DNA of 64,000 nucleotides from NCBI RefSeq assembly GCF_001720465.1, contig NZ_CP017113.1, positions 2,790,001 to 2,854,000 on the forward strand, given 5' to 3'. This DNA is from Porphyrobacter sp. LM 6 (GTDB taxonomy: Bacteria > Pseudomonadota > Alphaproteobacteria > Sphingomonadales > Sphingomonadaceae). The notes beneath the pieces are model-generated. The model searched no databases. It was not told where the DNA came from and was given only the letters and a program-made list of their open reading frames with translations. The position numbers were made by a program, and so were the translations under genes. Positions 17,530 through 25,810 of this stretch are shown piece after piece (the stretch's first letter is position 1; each line of letters opens with the position of its first letter).

Positions 17530-18294
17530 TCAGGGGCGGGCGAACAGTCGTCCCGCCACCCAGCCCATGCCAAGCGACAGCGCGATTGCGCCAAGCCCGT
17601 AAAGGAACGACCAGCGCTGCGCGGCGCTCACCACCTGGCCTTCCAGCCCGGCCTTGACCACTTCGATCCGCGCGGTTGCGCTTGCCAGCACCCGGCCGCG
17701 CGAAATCGCAAAGGTTTCCGCGGTATAGCGTCCGGTGGTGACGTTGGACGGCAGGTTGATGCGGGCCTGATACAGCACCTTCTCGCTGATCCGCACCCCG
17801 CCGGGGTTCTCCTGATACAGCCCCTGCCGCTGGCGCAGTTCGACAAGGCCGCGCGCGAAGCGGGCCTGTTCTTCGGGCTCGATCTGGCCCGAAGGGCTGA
17901 GCTGGATGAATTCGGTGCCGAGTTCGAAGATCGCGGCGGTGCGTTCATCGACAATCTCTTCGATCGGGCGCGAGGAGGCGACGGCAAAGAACGAGGGCGC
18001 GGAGCGGAAATCGGTGTCCGCGGCGTTCATCCAGATGCCCGCGATGCGGTCCTTCTCGCGGATCCGCACCGGCTCGGTCGGGCCTTTGAGCACCACCACG
18101 ATGTCGTAATCGCCCGCACGCCCGCCGCCTTCGGGATCGACGACCGCGCCGTAGAGCAGCAGCTTCGCGCCGGTGAAGCCCTGCCGCACCTCGATCAGCG
18201 ACTGGCTGACCGCGGGCACCAGCACCGGTTCGCGCTGGGCGGTCAGCGCCGTCCACGCAACCAGCAGCAGGCACAGGCGCGCGGCGATGTTCAC
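17530..18294 (-). CDS. TIGR02186-family membrane-anchored protein
   Basis: A 254-residue protein with an N-terminal signal (LCLLLVAWTALTAQ), a periplasmic beta-rich region (LIEVRQGFTGAKLLLYGAVVDPEGGGRAGDYDIVVVLKGP, then RKDRIAGIWMN-type motifs) and one C-terminal transmembrane helix (about 230-252) with a short Arg tail. This fits the uncharacterised TIGR02186 family, found in alphaproteobacteria next to TauE/SafE transporters, as here: the two genes are ten bases apart and co-directional. It may be a periplasmic partner of that transporter; the substrate is unknown. Confidence 0.85.
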   Translation of the reverse strand: MNIAARLCLLLVAWTALTAQREPVLVPAVSQSLIEVRQGFTGAKLLLYGAVVDPEGGGRAGDYDIVVVLKGPTEPVRIREKDRIAGIWMNAADTDFRSAPSFFAVASSRPIEEIVDERTAAIFELGTEFIQLSPSGQIEPEEQARFARGLVELRQRQGLYQENPGGVRISEKVLYQARINLPSNVTTGRYTAETFAISRGRVLASATARIEVVKAGLEGQVVSAAQRWSFLYGLGAIALSLGMGWVAGRLFARP

Positions 18295-18304
18295 GGCAGC
18301 CTGC

Positions 18305-19222
18305 TCATAGAGGGGTGACCGTGTAGATTTCGTCGGGCTGCACGCCGAGGCCGTAGAGCATCCGCAAGGCGATCACGAGCACCAGCGCGGCGAGTGCGAG
18401 CCGCAGGTATTCCGGCCGCGCCTTCAGGGCGATCTGCGTGCCGAACTGCGCGCCCAGCACCGATCCCAGCAGCAGCAGGCCCGCCAGCACCAGATCGACC
18501 GCGCGGGTGGTGAGCGCGTGGGTCATCGTCGTCACCATCGTCACGAACAGGATCTGGAACAGCGAGGTGCCGACCACGACATTGCCGCTCATGCCAAGGA
18601 TGTAGAGCATCGCCGGCACCAGCAGGAACCCGCCGCCGACCCCCATCAGCATCGTCAGTACGCCCACGCCCAGCCCCAGCAGCATCGGCGCGAGCGGCGA
18701 GATGTAGAGCCCCGAGGCATAGAACCGCCAGCGATAGGGCAGGCTCGCCACGATCGGATGGTGGCGGCGCTTGCGCACCGGCGCGGCGGCCCGCCCGAGC
18801 AGGCCGGGGCGCACCGCGCTGATCGCTTCGCGCATCATCAGCGTTCCGATCGAGCCGAGCATCAGCACGTAGAGGATGCTGATCACCACATCGATCTGGC
18901 CGATCGATTGCAGCGCGCGGAACAGCACCGCCCCGATCAGCGCGCCGATGATCCCGCCGCCGACCATCACCGCGCCCATGCGGTAATCGACACCCTTGCG
19001 CCGCGAATGGGCGATCACGCCCGATACGCTCGCACCCGTGACCTGCGTCGCGGCCGATGCGGCGGCGACTGTGGGCGGAATGCCGTAGAAGATGAGCAGA
19101 GGCGTTGTCAGAAACCCGCCGCCGACCCCGAACAGACCCGACAGGATCCCCGTCAGCCCGCCAAGCAGCACGATGTAGAGGCCGTTGACCGAAAGATTCG
19201 CGATGGGCAGGTAGACGTCCAT
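18305..19222 (-). CDS. TauE/SafE-family sulfite/anion exporter
   Basis: A 305-residue polytopic protein with about eight hydrophobic helices in two repeated halves. Each half has the family's Gly-rich loop: GILSGLFGVGGGFLTTPLLIFYGIPP near the start and GVLTMLMGVGGGFLLVPAMLYILGM in the middle. TauE/SafE proteins export sulfite, sulfoacetate or related anions. The loop between the halves is basic (VRKRRHHP). It is transcribed first and followed closely by the TIGR02186 gene, an arrangement seen in other alphaproteobacteria. The substrate cannot be inferred from sequence. Confidence 0.92.
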   Translation of the reverse strand: MDVYLPIANLSVNGLYIVLLGGLTGILSGLFGVGGGFLTTPLLIFYGIPPTVAAASAATQVTGASVSGVIAHSRRKGVDYRMGAVMVGGGIIGALIGAVLFRALQSIGQIDVVISILYVLMLGSIGTLMMREAISAVRPGLLGRAAAPVRKRRHHPIVASLPYRWRFYASGLYISPLAPMLLGLGVGVLTMLMGVGGGFLLVPAMLYILGMSGNVVVGTSLFQILFVTMVTTMTHALTTRAVDLVLAGLLLLGSVLGAQFGTQIALKARPEYLRLALAALVLVIALRMLYGLGVQPDEIYTVTPL

Positions 19223-19309
19223 GCCGCAGGGTCTAACCGAGGCAGGCGGGCGATAAAAGCCGCAGGGTCGCGGTAGTTGTTGAACGCGCCCCCTGAGCGA
19301 TCAGTGCGC

Positions 19310-20506
19310 TCAGAAATGGGTGGAAAGCGTTGCCGCGATGCCCGATTCCGGCCCGGCGTTACCGGCAACGCGCTCGCGCCAATCGACCGAGAGGCGCGCG
19401 GGCACATCGCCGACGCTGAGATCGAGCCGCATGGTCGGCCCCACATCGACCCGCTCGGCATCGCGCTGCGCCCCGCCCCACCCGGCCGCGCCGAGGCTGA
19501 GGCGCATCCGGTCATTTGTCGCCCGCGCAACGCCCCCGATTTCGCGGGTAAGGCTCGCCTGCCCGTCGGCAAAGGCTGTACGCGATGCACCGCCGACCCA
19601 GCCCGCCTGCCCATAGGCCTCGAACTGCGCGCCCAGCGGCAGCGCGACCGGCGGCAGCTCGGTCACGGCAAAGGCGGCGGGGCGCACTTCGTTGGTGAAG
19701 GCGGCGTCGGTATAACGCACCTCGGCCGCCGCGCGCAGCGGCAGGCGGGGGAAGGGCCGCAGCGATGCGCCAAGCGAAACCTCGCTCTCCCCGCGTCGCA
19801 CCAGCGAGCGGTAGGCGCGGGCGAACAGGCGCGGGTCGCGGCGCGAACCTTCCTGCGCGAGGCGGTACTGAAACACCGCTCCGATCTGGCTCGCGCCGTA
19901 GATCGGAACGCGGCCCTGGGAGATCGGGGTCGAATCCGAACCCTGCCGCCAGAACGCCCAGCCATCGACCGACCAGCGCCGCGACTTGCGCCGCGCCGGA
20001 TCAGCGGCGGGCAGGAAGGGTGCGCTCGTCCGGTCGCCCAGCGCTGATGCATCATCGCGCAGCCCCGCTCCGACCGACGCCGGCCCGCGCGCACCTGCGC
20101 GCAGCAGCAGCGCATGGGCCGCGGCAAGCTGCGGGGTGGAAGGTGCCGCACGGCCAAAGCCACGCGGATCGGAGGCGGGAAAGGCCATCGCCATGCCGGT
20201 CTCTCCCAGACCGGGGTCAACGCCGCGAAAGCGGATCTGCGGCAGGGTCTGAAGCGGCACGCGGGCGATGGCAGGGCCGCGCAGGGGATTAGTCAGGGCA
20301 TCGGTCACGCGATCGGATGCGCCTTGCGCGATGGGGCCGATCACCGGCCCCAGAACCGGGGCCAAGGCATCGCGCACCGGCGGAAAGGGGTTCTCCCACC
20401 ACAGCGCCCGCGCCCCCGTCCATGCCGTCAGCAGCGCGGCGAGCATCACCAGCGGTGCCCCACGCGGGGCCCCACGCGGGACGATGCGGTGGGCCCGCAC
20501 CGTCAT
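19310..20506 (-). CDS. Putative outer-membrane beta-barrel protein paired with the NfrB-like glycosyltransferase
   Basis: A 398-residue protein with a basic, hydrophobic N-terminus (residues 15-35), a Pro/Ala-rich linker, and from about 170 onward alternating amphipathic strands (SVDGWAFWRQGSDS, YGASQIGAVFQYRLA, SEVSLGASLRPF, AAAEVRYTDAAF, AQFEAYGQAGWVGG), ending in HF. An aromatic C-terminal residue and this pattern fit an outer-membrane barrel. The last part resembles the barrel ends of NfrA/BcsC-type exporters. Its ATG overlaps the stop of the glycosyltransferase gene (ATGA), so the two are co-translated. No enzymatic motif is seen. Confidence 0.65.
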   Translation of the reverse strand: MTVRAHRIVPRGAPRGAPLVMLAALLTAWTGARALWWENPFPPVRDALAPVLGPVIGPIAQGASDRVTDALTNPLRGPAIARVPLQTLPQIRFRGVDPGLGETGMAMAFPASDPRGFGRAAPSTPQLAAAHALLLRAGARGPASVGAGLRDDASALGDRTSAPFLPAADPARRKSRRWSVDGWAFWRQGSDSTPISQGRVPIYGASQIGAVFQYRLAQEGSRRDPRLFARAYRSLVRRGESEVSLGASLRPFPRLPLRAAAEVRYTDAAFTNEVRPAAFAVTELPPVALPLGAQFEAYGQAGWVGGASRTAFADGQASLTREIGGVARATNDRMRLSLGAAGWGGAQRDAERVDVGPTMRLDLSVGDVPARLSVDWRERVAGNAGPESGIAATLSTHF

Positions 20507-21924
20507 CGCGGTGCCGCTCCGGCCAGCGTCAGCTGCGTCGGGTGGACATCATGCTCGGTCTTGTCCCACGGCGCAGTGCCGCCCAGCAGCGTGCCGACAT
20601 AGGTGAACACCGCGCGGCGCCCGGCGATGATCGCGATGACATTGGCGAGCGGAATCCGCAGCACCGCCCAAAGCCCCTCGACCACGCCATATTCCCGCAT
20701 GGTGAAGACTAAGCGGGAGCCGACCCGCCAGACAAAGGCCAGGGTATTGGCCGCCAGCAACAGCTTGAGCACCGGGGTCAGCGGCAGCGGATCGGCGAGG
20801 CCCAGCAGGATGCCGATGCCGAGCAGTCCGGTCAGCACCAGCAGCAGATAGCCCGCCAGCAGCACCAACGCGGTCAGCGGCCCGCGCCGGTCGCGCGCCC
20901 GCATCCAGCGTTCGATCGCCCCGCCCGACCAGCCGACACGGTCCCAGCCGAGCAGGGCAATGCCCAGCACCCAGCGGCTTTTCTGGCGCACCACGGCGTC
21001 GAAGCGGTCGGGAAACAGCGCGCGGGTGGCGATCAGCCGCCCGTCCTCGCCGCGCATCCGCACGAAGCGGCAGCGCCCGCCGGTGGCCGCAATGGCAAGG
21101 CCAAGCTCGTAATCCTCGGTCAGTGAATCCTCGGCGAAGGGGCGGCCATCGCCGCGCTTCTCGGCCAGCCGCGCCAGCGCCCGGCGCGATGCCGCACAGC
21201 CCACCCCTGCGCCCGGCAGGGCCGCGCGCAGCGCATCGCGCACCACCAGCGCCTTGGCATGGGATTCGGCGAATTCCTCGCAATAATGGCTGCCGATATG
21301 CCGCGCGAACCACCCGCGGTGGCGCACCACCAGCGGCTCGACCGGCAGTTGCACGAAATCCGCGCCGGCAGCGACCGTCTCGTCAAGCAGGCCGAGAGCG
21401 CCGGGATCGACCAGATCCTCGGCATCGTGGAAGACGACGCTGGTAAAGGCGGTGCCAGAACGCGCCTCGTCGATCGCCAGCGCGGCGTAGAGGCGGTTGA
21501 GGCAATCGGCCTTGGTGCTCGGCCCGTCGCGGTCGTGGATCACCAGCCGCAGCCGCGCATCGCCGCGCGCCGTCGCCATGCCCGCTGCCAGCGTCGCGGG
21601 GTCATTGCGATAGCAGCCGACATAGAGGCGCAGTTCGGGATGGGGCCAGCTGTCCAGCAGATGGCGGATGGTCTGACCGATCACCGCGGCTTCCTGCCAG
21701 GCGGGGATCAGCACCGCGACGGGGCCGTGGAGCTTGCGGCTGCGCAGAACCGCCCGCGAGGCGCGGCGAGTGACGATCCGGCCCGTCGCTTTCAGCCACA
21801 GCCAGACCGCATCGACCGCCAAATCGTCGAGTGCACCGAGGAGGAAAAATACCCCCGCGAACAGCAATAATTCATGCTGGAACAGTGAAAGCCACTGCCA
21901 CAGACCAAGTTCCCCGAAGGACAA
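20503..21924 (-). CDS. NfrB-like membrane glycosyltransferase (family 2)
   Basis: A 473-residue processive-type glycosyltransferase. Helix at about 12-32; catalytic domain with VLIPAWQEAAVIGQTI, KADCLNRLYAAL, the acidic FHDAEDLVDPGAL (metal site), a TEDYELGL acceptor motif and QKSRWVLGIALLGW (QxxRW). It then has 3-4 C-terminal membrane helices and ends PTQLTLAG. This is the architecture of E. coli NfrB, the inner-membrane partner of phage N4 receptor NfrA. E. coli NfrB (~745 residues) has an extra C-terminal regulatory MshEN-like domain, which is absent here. Co-translated with a barrel protein. Role in making or exporting a surface polysaccharide is inferred. Confidence 0.82.
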   Translation of the reverse strand: MSFGELGLWQWLSLFQHELLLFAGVFFLLGALDDLAVDAVWLWLKATGRIVTRRASRAVLRSRKLHGPVAVLIPAWQEAAVIGQTIRHLLDSWPHPELRLYVGCYRNDPATLAAGMATARGDARLRLVIHDRDGPSTKADCLNRLYAALAIDEARSGTAFTSVVFHDAEDLVDPGALGLLDETVAAGADFVQLPVEPLVVRHRGWFARHIGSHYCEEFAESHAKALVVRDALRAALPGAGVGCAASRRALARLAEKRGDGRPFAEDSLTEDYELGLAIAATGGRCRFVRMRGEDGRLIATRALFPDRFDAVVRQKSRWVLGIALLGWDRVGWSGGAIERWMRARDRRGPLTALVLLAGYLLLVLTGLLGIGILLGLADPLPLTPVLKLLLAANTLAFVWRVGSRLVFTMREYGVVEGLWAVLRIPLANVIAIIAGRRAVFTYVGTLLGGTAPWDKTEHDVHPTQLTLAGAAPR

Positions 21925-22046
21925 GGCGACCCCCCTTCCCCAAGTAAGGTGTCAACCTATTATGCCTTGCCCTTCGGCGCAACAGTGCTTTTTATTTTAG
22001 TGGTTTAGGCGCGATTCACCGTTAGCGGCGGGTTAAGCCGCGCGCC

Positions 22047-22484
22047 TCACCAGGAGCCGACATTGGGCATGCTGACCCAGGGTTCGGCAGGCTCGAGATG
22101 GCCTTCCTGAAGCAGCTCGACCGAAATCCCGTCCGGCGATTTGACGAAGGCCATGTGCCCGTCGCGCGGGGGGCGGTGGATGATGTGTCCGGCATCCGCG
22201 AGGCGCTGGCAGGTCTCGTAGATATTCTCCACCCGGTAGGCGAGATGCCCGAAATTGCGCCCGCCGGTGTAGTCCTCGGCCGGGCTGCCATCGGCGGGCG
22301 GCCAGTTATAGGTCAGCTCGACCTCGGCCACCCCGGCCTGCCCCGGCGCGGCGAGGAAGATCAGCGTGAAGCGCCCGGCCTCGACCTCGAAACGGCGCAC
22401 TTCCTCAAGCCCGATGAGCTTGAAAAAGGCGACCGTCGCATCGGGATCGGTCACGCGGATCATCGAGTGGAGGTATTTGACCAC
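22047..22484 (-). CDS. gloA: Lactoylglutathione lyase (glyoxalase I), VOC family
   Basis: Converts the methylglyoxal-glutathione hemithioacetal to S-lactoylglutathione. The 145-residue product has the VOC metal-site residues in the expected places: His6 (LHSMIRV), Glu56 (VELTYNW), His80 (NFGHLAYRVENI) and Glu123 (DGISVELLQ), plus ARDG-like RPPRDGHMAFVKSPDG. Length and motifs match bacterial GloA; another VOC function is possible but less likely given all four ligands. It is divergent from the SIMPL protein gene. Confidence 0.88.
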   Translation of the reverse strand: MVKYLHSMIRVTDPDATVAFFKLIGLEEVRRFEVEAGRFTLIFLAAPGQAGVAEVELTYNWPPADGSPAEDYTGGRNFGHLAYRVENIYETCQRLADAGHIIHRPPRDGHMAFVKSPDGISVELLQEGHLEPAEPWVSMPNVGSW

Positions 22485-22567
22485 GGGGCAGGTTCCTTCT
22501 CATTCAAACTCGGTTCATCGACGATATTGCACAACTCGTCGCACCAACTCTCTGGGGAGACAATGCG

Positions 22568-23320
22568 ATGAGCGGCGATGATGTGCAACCGGACAATGCG
22601 GCTATCAGTGCCTTGAAGGAGCCGAACACCCTGCGCTGGTTTGGCACCGCCGCGATTGTCGCAATCGGCATGGTCGCGGGCGGATACCTGCTCGGCGACG
22701 GGCTGCTGCGCGCCAAGAACGCCGAACGCGCTGTGACCGTGCGCGGGCTGGCCGAGCGTAACGTCACCGCCGATCTGGCCACCTGGACGATTTCCTATTC
22801 GGCCTCCTCGACCGATCTCGGCGAGGCGCAGGCCAAGGTCCGGCGCGATACGGCCGCGATCGAGGCCTTTTTCAAGGAACTGGGTTTTCCCGCCAGCGCG
22901 CTCCAGCCGACCGGCGCCAATGTCTCGAGTTTCACCAACGAAGGGCTGACCACCTACACCGTGCGCCAGCGCCTCGCCCTGCGGACCGAAGACATCGCCC
23001 GCGCGCAGAAGGCGGTCGCACGCCAGTTCGATCTGGTCGGGCGCGGCGTGTTTCTCGAGGAAGGTTCGGGCATGGCCTACACCTTCACCAAACTGAACGA
23101 CATCAAGCCCGCGATGGTCGCCGAAGCCACCCGCGATGCGCGCGCCTCGGCCGAACAGTTCGCCAAGGATTCGCATTCAGGCGTCGGCAAGATCAAGGAT
23201 GCGACACAGGGCTACTTTGAAATCGAGGCACGCGACGGCGAGGCCGGTGGCTGGGGGATGGCAGACAGTCCGTACAAGAAGGTCCGTGTGGTGACGACGG
23301 TGAGCTTCACCCTCGATTGA
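22568..23320 (+). CDS. SIMPL (DUF541) domain protein, membrane-anchored
   Basis: A 250-residue protein with one N-terminal transmembrane segment (about 26-46, GTAAIVAIGMVAGGYLLGDG) and a periplasmic SIMPL/DUF541 domain: VTVRGLAERNVTADLATWTISYSA at the start, an FFKELGFPASALQPTGANVSS block, the TVRQRLALRT strand and the C-terminal KVRVVTTVSFTLD. The family includes oxidative-stress and outer-membrane proteins of unclear function. Many members carry GEG/GEA near the domain start; here it is GLAERNV. No close operon partner. Confidence 0.88.
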   Translation: MSGDDVQPDNAAISALKEPNTLRWFGTAAIVAIGMVAGGYLLGDGLLRAKNAERAVTVRGLAERNVTADLATWTISYSASSTDLGEAQAKVRRDTAAIEAFFKELGFPASALQPTGANVSSFTNEGLTTYTVRQRLALRTEDIARAQKAVARQFDLVGRGVFLEEGSGMAYTFTKLNDIKPAMVAEATRDARASAEQFAKDSHSGVGKIKDATQGYFEIEARDGEAGGWGMADSPYKKVRVVTTVSFTLD

Positions 23321-23456
23321 GGGGAAGTGGTCGCAGCCGAGTTGCCGCCGGTCGCGCGCGCGGGTATGCGGCGCGGCTTGACGGAGCATAGTCGCCAAAT
23401 CAATCCTCCGTCAGCGCGCCGAGCCTTTGTGGCCCAACCGGAACACCCTTGTCGTC

Positions 23457-24278
23457 ATGCTTGAGCAATTACGCGACTATTTCTGGCCCCGGCCCTCGCC
23501 GACCCTGCCCCCGGCGCCGACACCGGTGGTGCCGCGGGGCACGCGCTATTACGTGATTGGCGACATCCACGGGCGGCTGGATCTGTATGACGCGCTGATC
23601 GCCAAAATCGAGGAAGAGATCGCGGCGAGCCGCGGAGTTGAAATCCGTATCGTGCTGCTCGGCGATCTGGTCGATCGCGGGCCGGACAGCGCCGGCGTAC
23701 TTGTGCGCACCCGCGAATGGCAGGCCCACCGCAATGTCCGCGTGCTCGCCGGCAACCACGAGGAGATGTTCCTCGCCGCCTTCGAAAAGCCCGAGGCGCT
23801 GCGCCATTTCATCAAGCACGGCGGGCGCGAGACGATCATGAGCTACGGCCTATCGGCCAAGCGCATCGCCACAGTGCCGATCGACGAACTGTTCGAACGC
23901 CTGCCCAAGGTCGTCCCGACATGGGTGCGCGATTACATCGCCGGGTTCGAAAACATGATCATCGCGGGCGATTACGTCTTCGTCCATGCCGGGATCGACC
24001 CGGAGCTGCCGCTCGACCAACAGAAGCGCAGCGATCTGCGCTGGATCCGCGACCGCTTTCTCAAGCACGAAGGCTCGCTCGAAAAGGTTGTGGTGCACGG
24101 CCATACCATTTTTGAACAGGTCACGGATTGTGGCAACCGGATCGGCATTGATACTGGCGCCTTCCGTTCGGGTGTGCTTACAGCCCTGGTGCTGGAAGGC
24201 GACCAGCGACGCATTCTCCAGGCCTGCGCCACCGGCGATGGCCAGATCGAAGTGGTTGAAGGTGAGCGGCAACGCTGA
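23457..24278 (+). CDS. PPP-family metallophosphoesterase (serine/threonine phosphatase-like)
   Basis: A 273-residue cytoplasmic phosphatase. I take the ATG at 23457 (MLEQLRDYFW) rather than an in-frame start 30 bases upstream. The three PPP motifs are complete: GDIHGR at 35-40, GDLVDRGPDS at 69-78 and GNHEE at 99-103, followed by the His ligands in FVHAGIDPEL and VVHGHTIFE. It resembles bacterial PrpA/ApaH-like phosphatases. Whether it dephosphorylates proteins or dinucleotides is not resolved. It lies just upstream of ugd on the same strand. Confidence 0.9.
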   Translation: MLEQLRDYFWPRPSPTLPPAPTPVVPRGTRYYVIGDIHGRLDLYDALIAKIEEEIAASRGVEIRIVLLGDLVDRGPDSAGVLVRTREWQAHRNVRVLAGNHEEMFLAAFEKPEALRHFIKHGGRETIMSYGLSAKRIATVPIDELFERLPKVVPTWVRDYIAGFENMIIAGDYVFVHAGIDPELPLDQQKRSDLRWIRDRFLKHEGSLEKVVVHGHTIFEQVTDCGNRIGIDTGAFRSGVLTALVLEGDQRRILQACATGDGQIEVVEGERQR

Positions 24279-24330
24279 CCGCGCGGGTCGCCAAGGGCCT
24301 AATTCTGATGTCGCTTAGGGGCAGGTGTTC

Positions 24331-25641
24331 ATGAAGATTGCAATGGTGGGTTCGGGCTATGTCGGCCTTGTGTCCGGGGCATGCTTTGCCGATTTCGGTC
24401 ACGATGTCGTGTGCATCGACAAGGATCAGGGCAAGATCGATCGCCTGCACGCCGGGATTATGCCGATCTACGAGCCTGGCCTCGATGCGCTGGTCGAAAA
24501 CAATGTGAAGGCCGGCCGCCTCAGCTTCACCACCTCGCTCGCCGAGGGGATCAGGCAAGCGGACGCGATCTTCATCGCGGTCGGCACCCCCAGCCGCCGG
24601 GGCGATGGCCATGCCGATCTCACCTTCGTCTATGCCGTGGCGCAGGAAGTGGGCGAGAACCTCGCCAATGACGCGGTGATCGTCACCAAGTCGACCGTGC
24701 CCGTCGGCACCGGCGACGAGGTTGAACGGATCATCCGCGAAACCGGCACGAAACAGCGTTTCTCGGTCGTCTCGAATCCCGAATTCCTGCGCGAAGGCGC
24801 GGCCATCGGCGATTTCAAGCGCCCCGACCGTATCGTCATCGGCGCCGAGGACGAGTTCGGCCGCGAGGTGATGCGCGAAGTCTATCGCCCGCTGTTCCTC
24901 AATGAATCGCCGATCCTGTTCACCTCGCGCCGCACCAGCGAGCTGATCAAGTACGCCGCCAACGCCTTCCTTGCGACCAAGATCACCTTCATCAACGAGA
25001 TGGCCGATCTGTGCGAGAAGGTCGGCGCGAATGTGCAGGACGTGTCGCGCGGGATCGGGATGGACAACCGCATCGGTTCCAAGTTCCTCCACGCCGGCCC
25101 CGGCTATGGCGGCAGCTGCTTCCCCAAGGATACGCTCGCGCTGCTCAAGACCGCCGAGGATTACGACAGCCCGACCCGGATCGTCGAGGCGGTGGTCAAG
25201 GTCAACGACAGCCGCAAGCGCGCGATGGGCCGCAAGGTCGTGGACGCGCTCGGCGGGATCGAGGCGGCGCGCGGCAAGAAGGCCGCGCTGCTCGGCCTGA
25301 CCTTCAAGCCCAACACCGACGATATGCGCGACAGCCCCTCGATCGCGGTGGCGCAGACGCTGATGGACGCGGGCGTGGCCGTGGCCGCCTATGATCCCGA
25401 AGGCATGGAGCAGGCCGCGCCGCTGCTGCCGGGTGTCACCATGTGCGAAAGCCCCTATGCCGCCATCGAAGATGCCGACGTGGTGGTGATCGTGACCGAA
25501 TGGGACGCCTTCCGCGCGCTCGACCTGAAGCGCGTCAAGGAGCTGGCCAAAGCGCCGGTGATGGTCGACCTCAGGAACATCTACAACCCCGACGACATGC
25601 GCGCAGCGGGCTTTGCCTATACGAGTGTGGGAAGAAGCTAG
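24331..25641 (+). CDS. ugd: UDP-glucose 6-dehydrogenase
   Basis: Oxidises UDP-glucose to UDP-glucuronate with two NAD+, feeding exopolysaccharide and glycolipid synthesis. The 436-residue product has the N-terminal Rossmann motif VGSGYVG, KSTVPVGTGDEV, FLREGAAIGDF and catalytic Cys263 in GYGGSCFPKDT, with the C-terminal GLTFKPNTDDMRDSPS. I choose the ATG at 24331, which has a good AGGGGCAGG site, over GTG at 24325. In sphingomonads UDP-glucuronate supplies glycosphingolipids, an inference from the organism only. A covarying-hairpin repeat follows. Confidence 0.97.
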   Translation: MKIAMVGSGYVGLVSGACFADFGHDVVCIDKDQGKIDRLHAGIMPIYEPGLDALVENNVKAGRLSFTTSLAEGIRQADAIFIAVGTPSRRGDGHADLTFVYAVAQEVGENLANDAVIVTKSTVPVGTGDEVERIIRETGTKQRFSVVSNPEFLREGAAIGDFKRPDRIVIGAEDEFGREVMREVYRPLFLNESPILFTSRRTSELIKYAANAFLATKITFINEMADLCEKVGANVQDVSRGIGMDNRIGSKFLHAGPGYGGSCFPKDTLALLKTAEDYDSPTRIVEAVVKVNDSRKRAMGRKVVDALGGIEAARGKKAALLGLTFKPNTDDMRDSPSIAVAQTLMDAGVAVAAYDPEGMEQAAPLLPGVTMCESPYAAIEDADVVVIVTEWDAFRALDLKRVKELAKAPVMVDLRNIYNPDDMRAAGFAYTSVGRS

Positions 25642-25675
25642 GCACCCGCCCCGGGCCTGACCCGAGGCCCCGCTG

Positions 25676-25794
25676 CCTTTGTGTGCGAACGCGCCTCCGC
25701 GCGTTCGTCCTCGGTGCTGTTTCCTTCGCTACGCTCCGGAGCACCTGCGGCTCGCGCGCGTGCGCTCGCGGCTCGTCCGCTGGCGAGCCGGACC
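25676..25794 (+). repeat. Covarying-hairpin repeat module (convergent ugd / pentapeptide gap)
   Basis: A complete copy in plus orientation with three stems: CGAACGCG/CGCGTTCG around loop CCTCCG (25686-25707), GCGC/GCGC around GCGT (25754-25765) and CGGCTCG/CGAGCCG around an 8-base loop (25769-25790). The linker GTCCTCGGTGCTGTTTCC is shared, with few changes, with the copies at 15631-15742 and 27461-27570 (both inverted), while the stem sequences differ and remain paired. It occupies most of the 169 bases between two gene ends. Confidence 0.85.
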
Positions 25795-25810
25795 AGCAAT
25801 GCAAGATACG

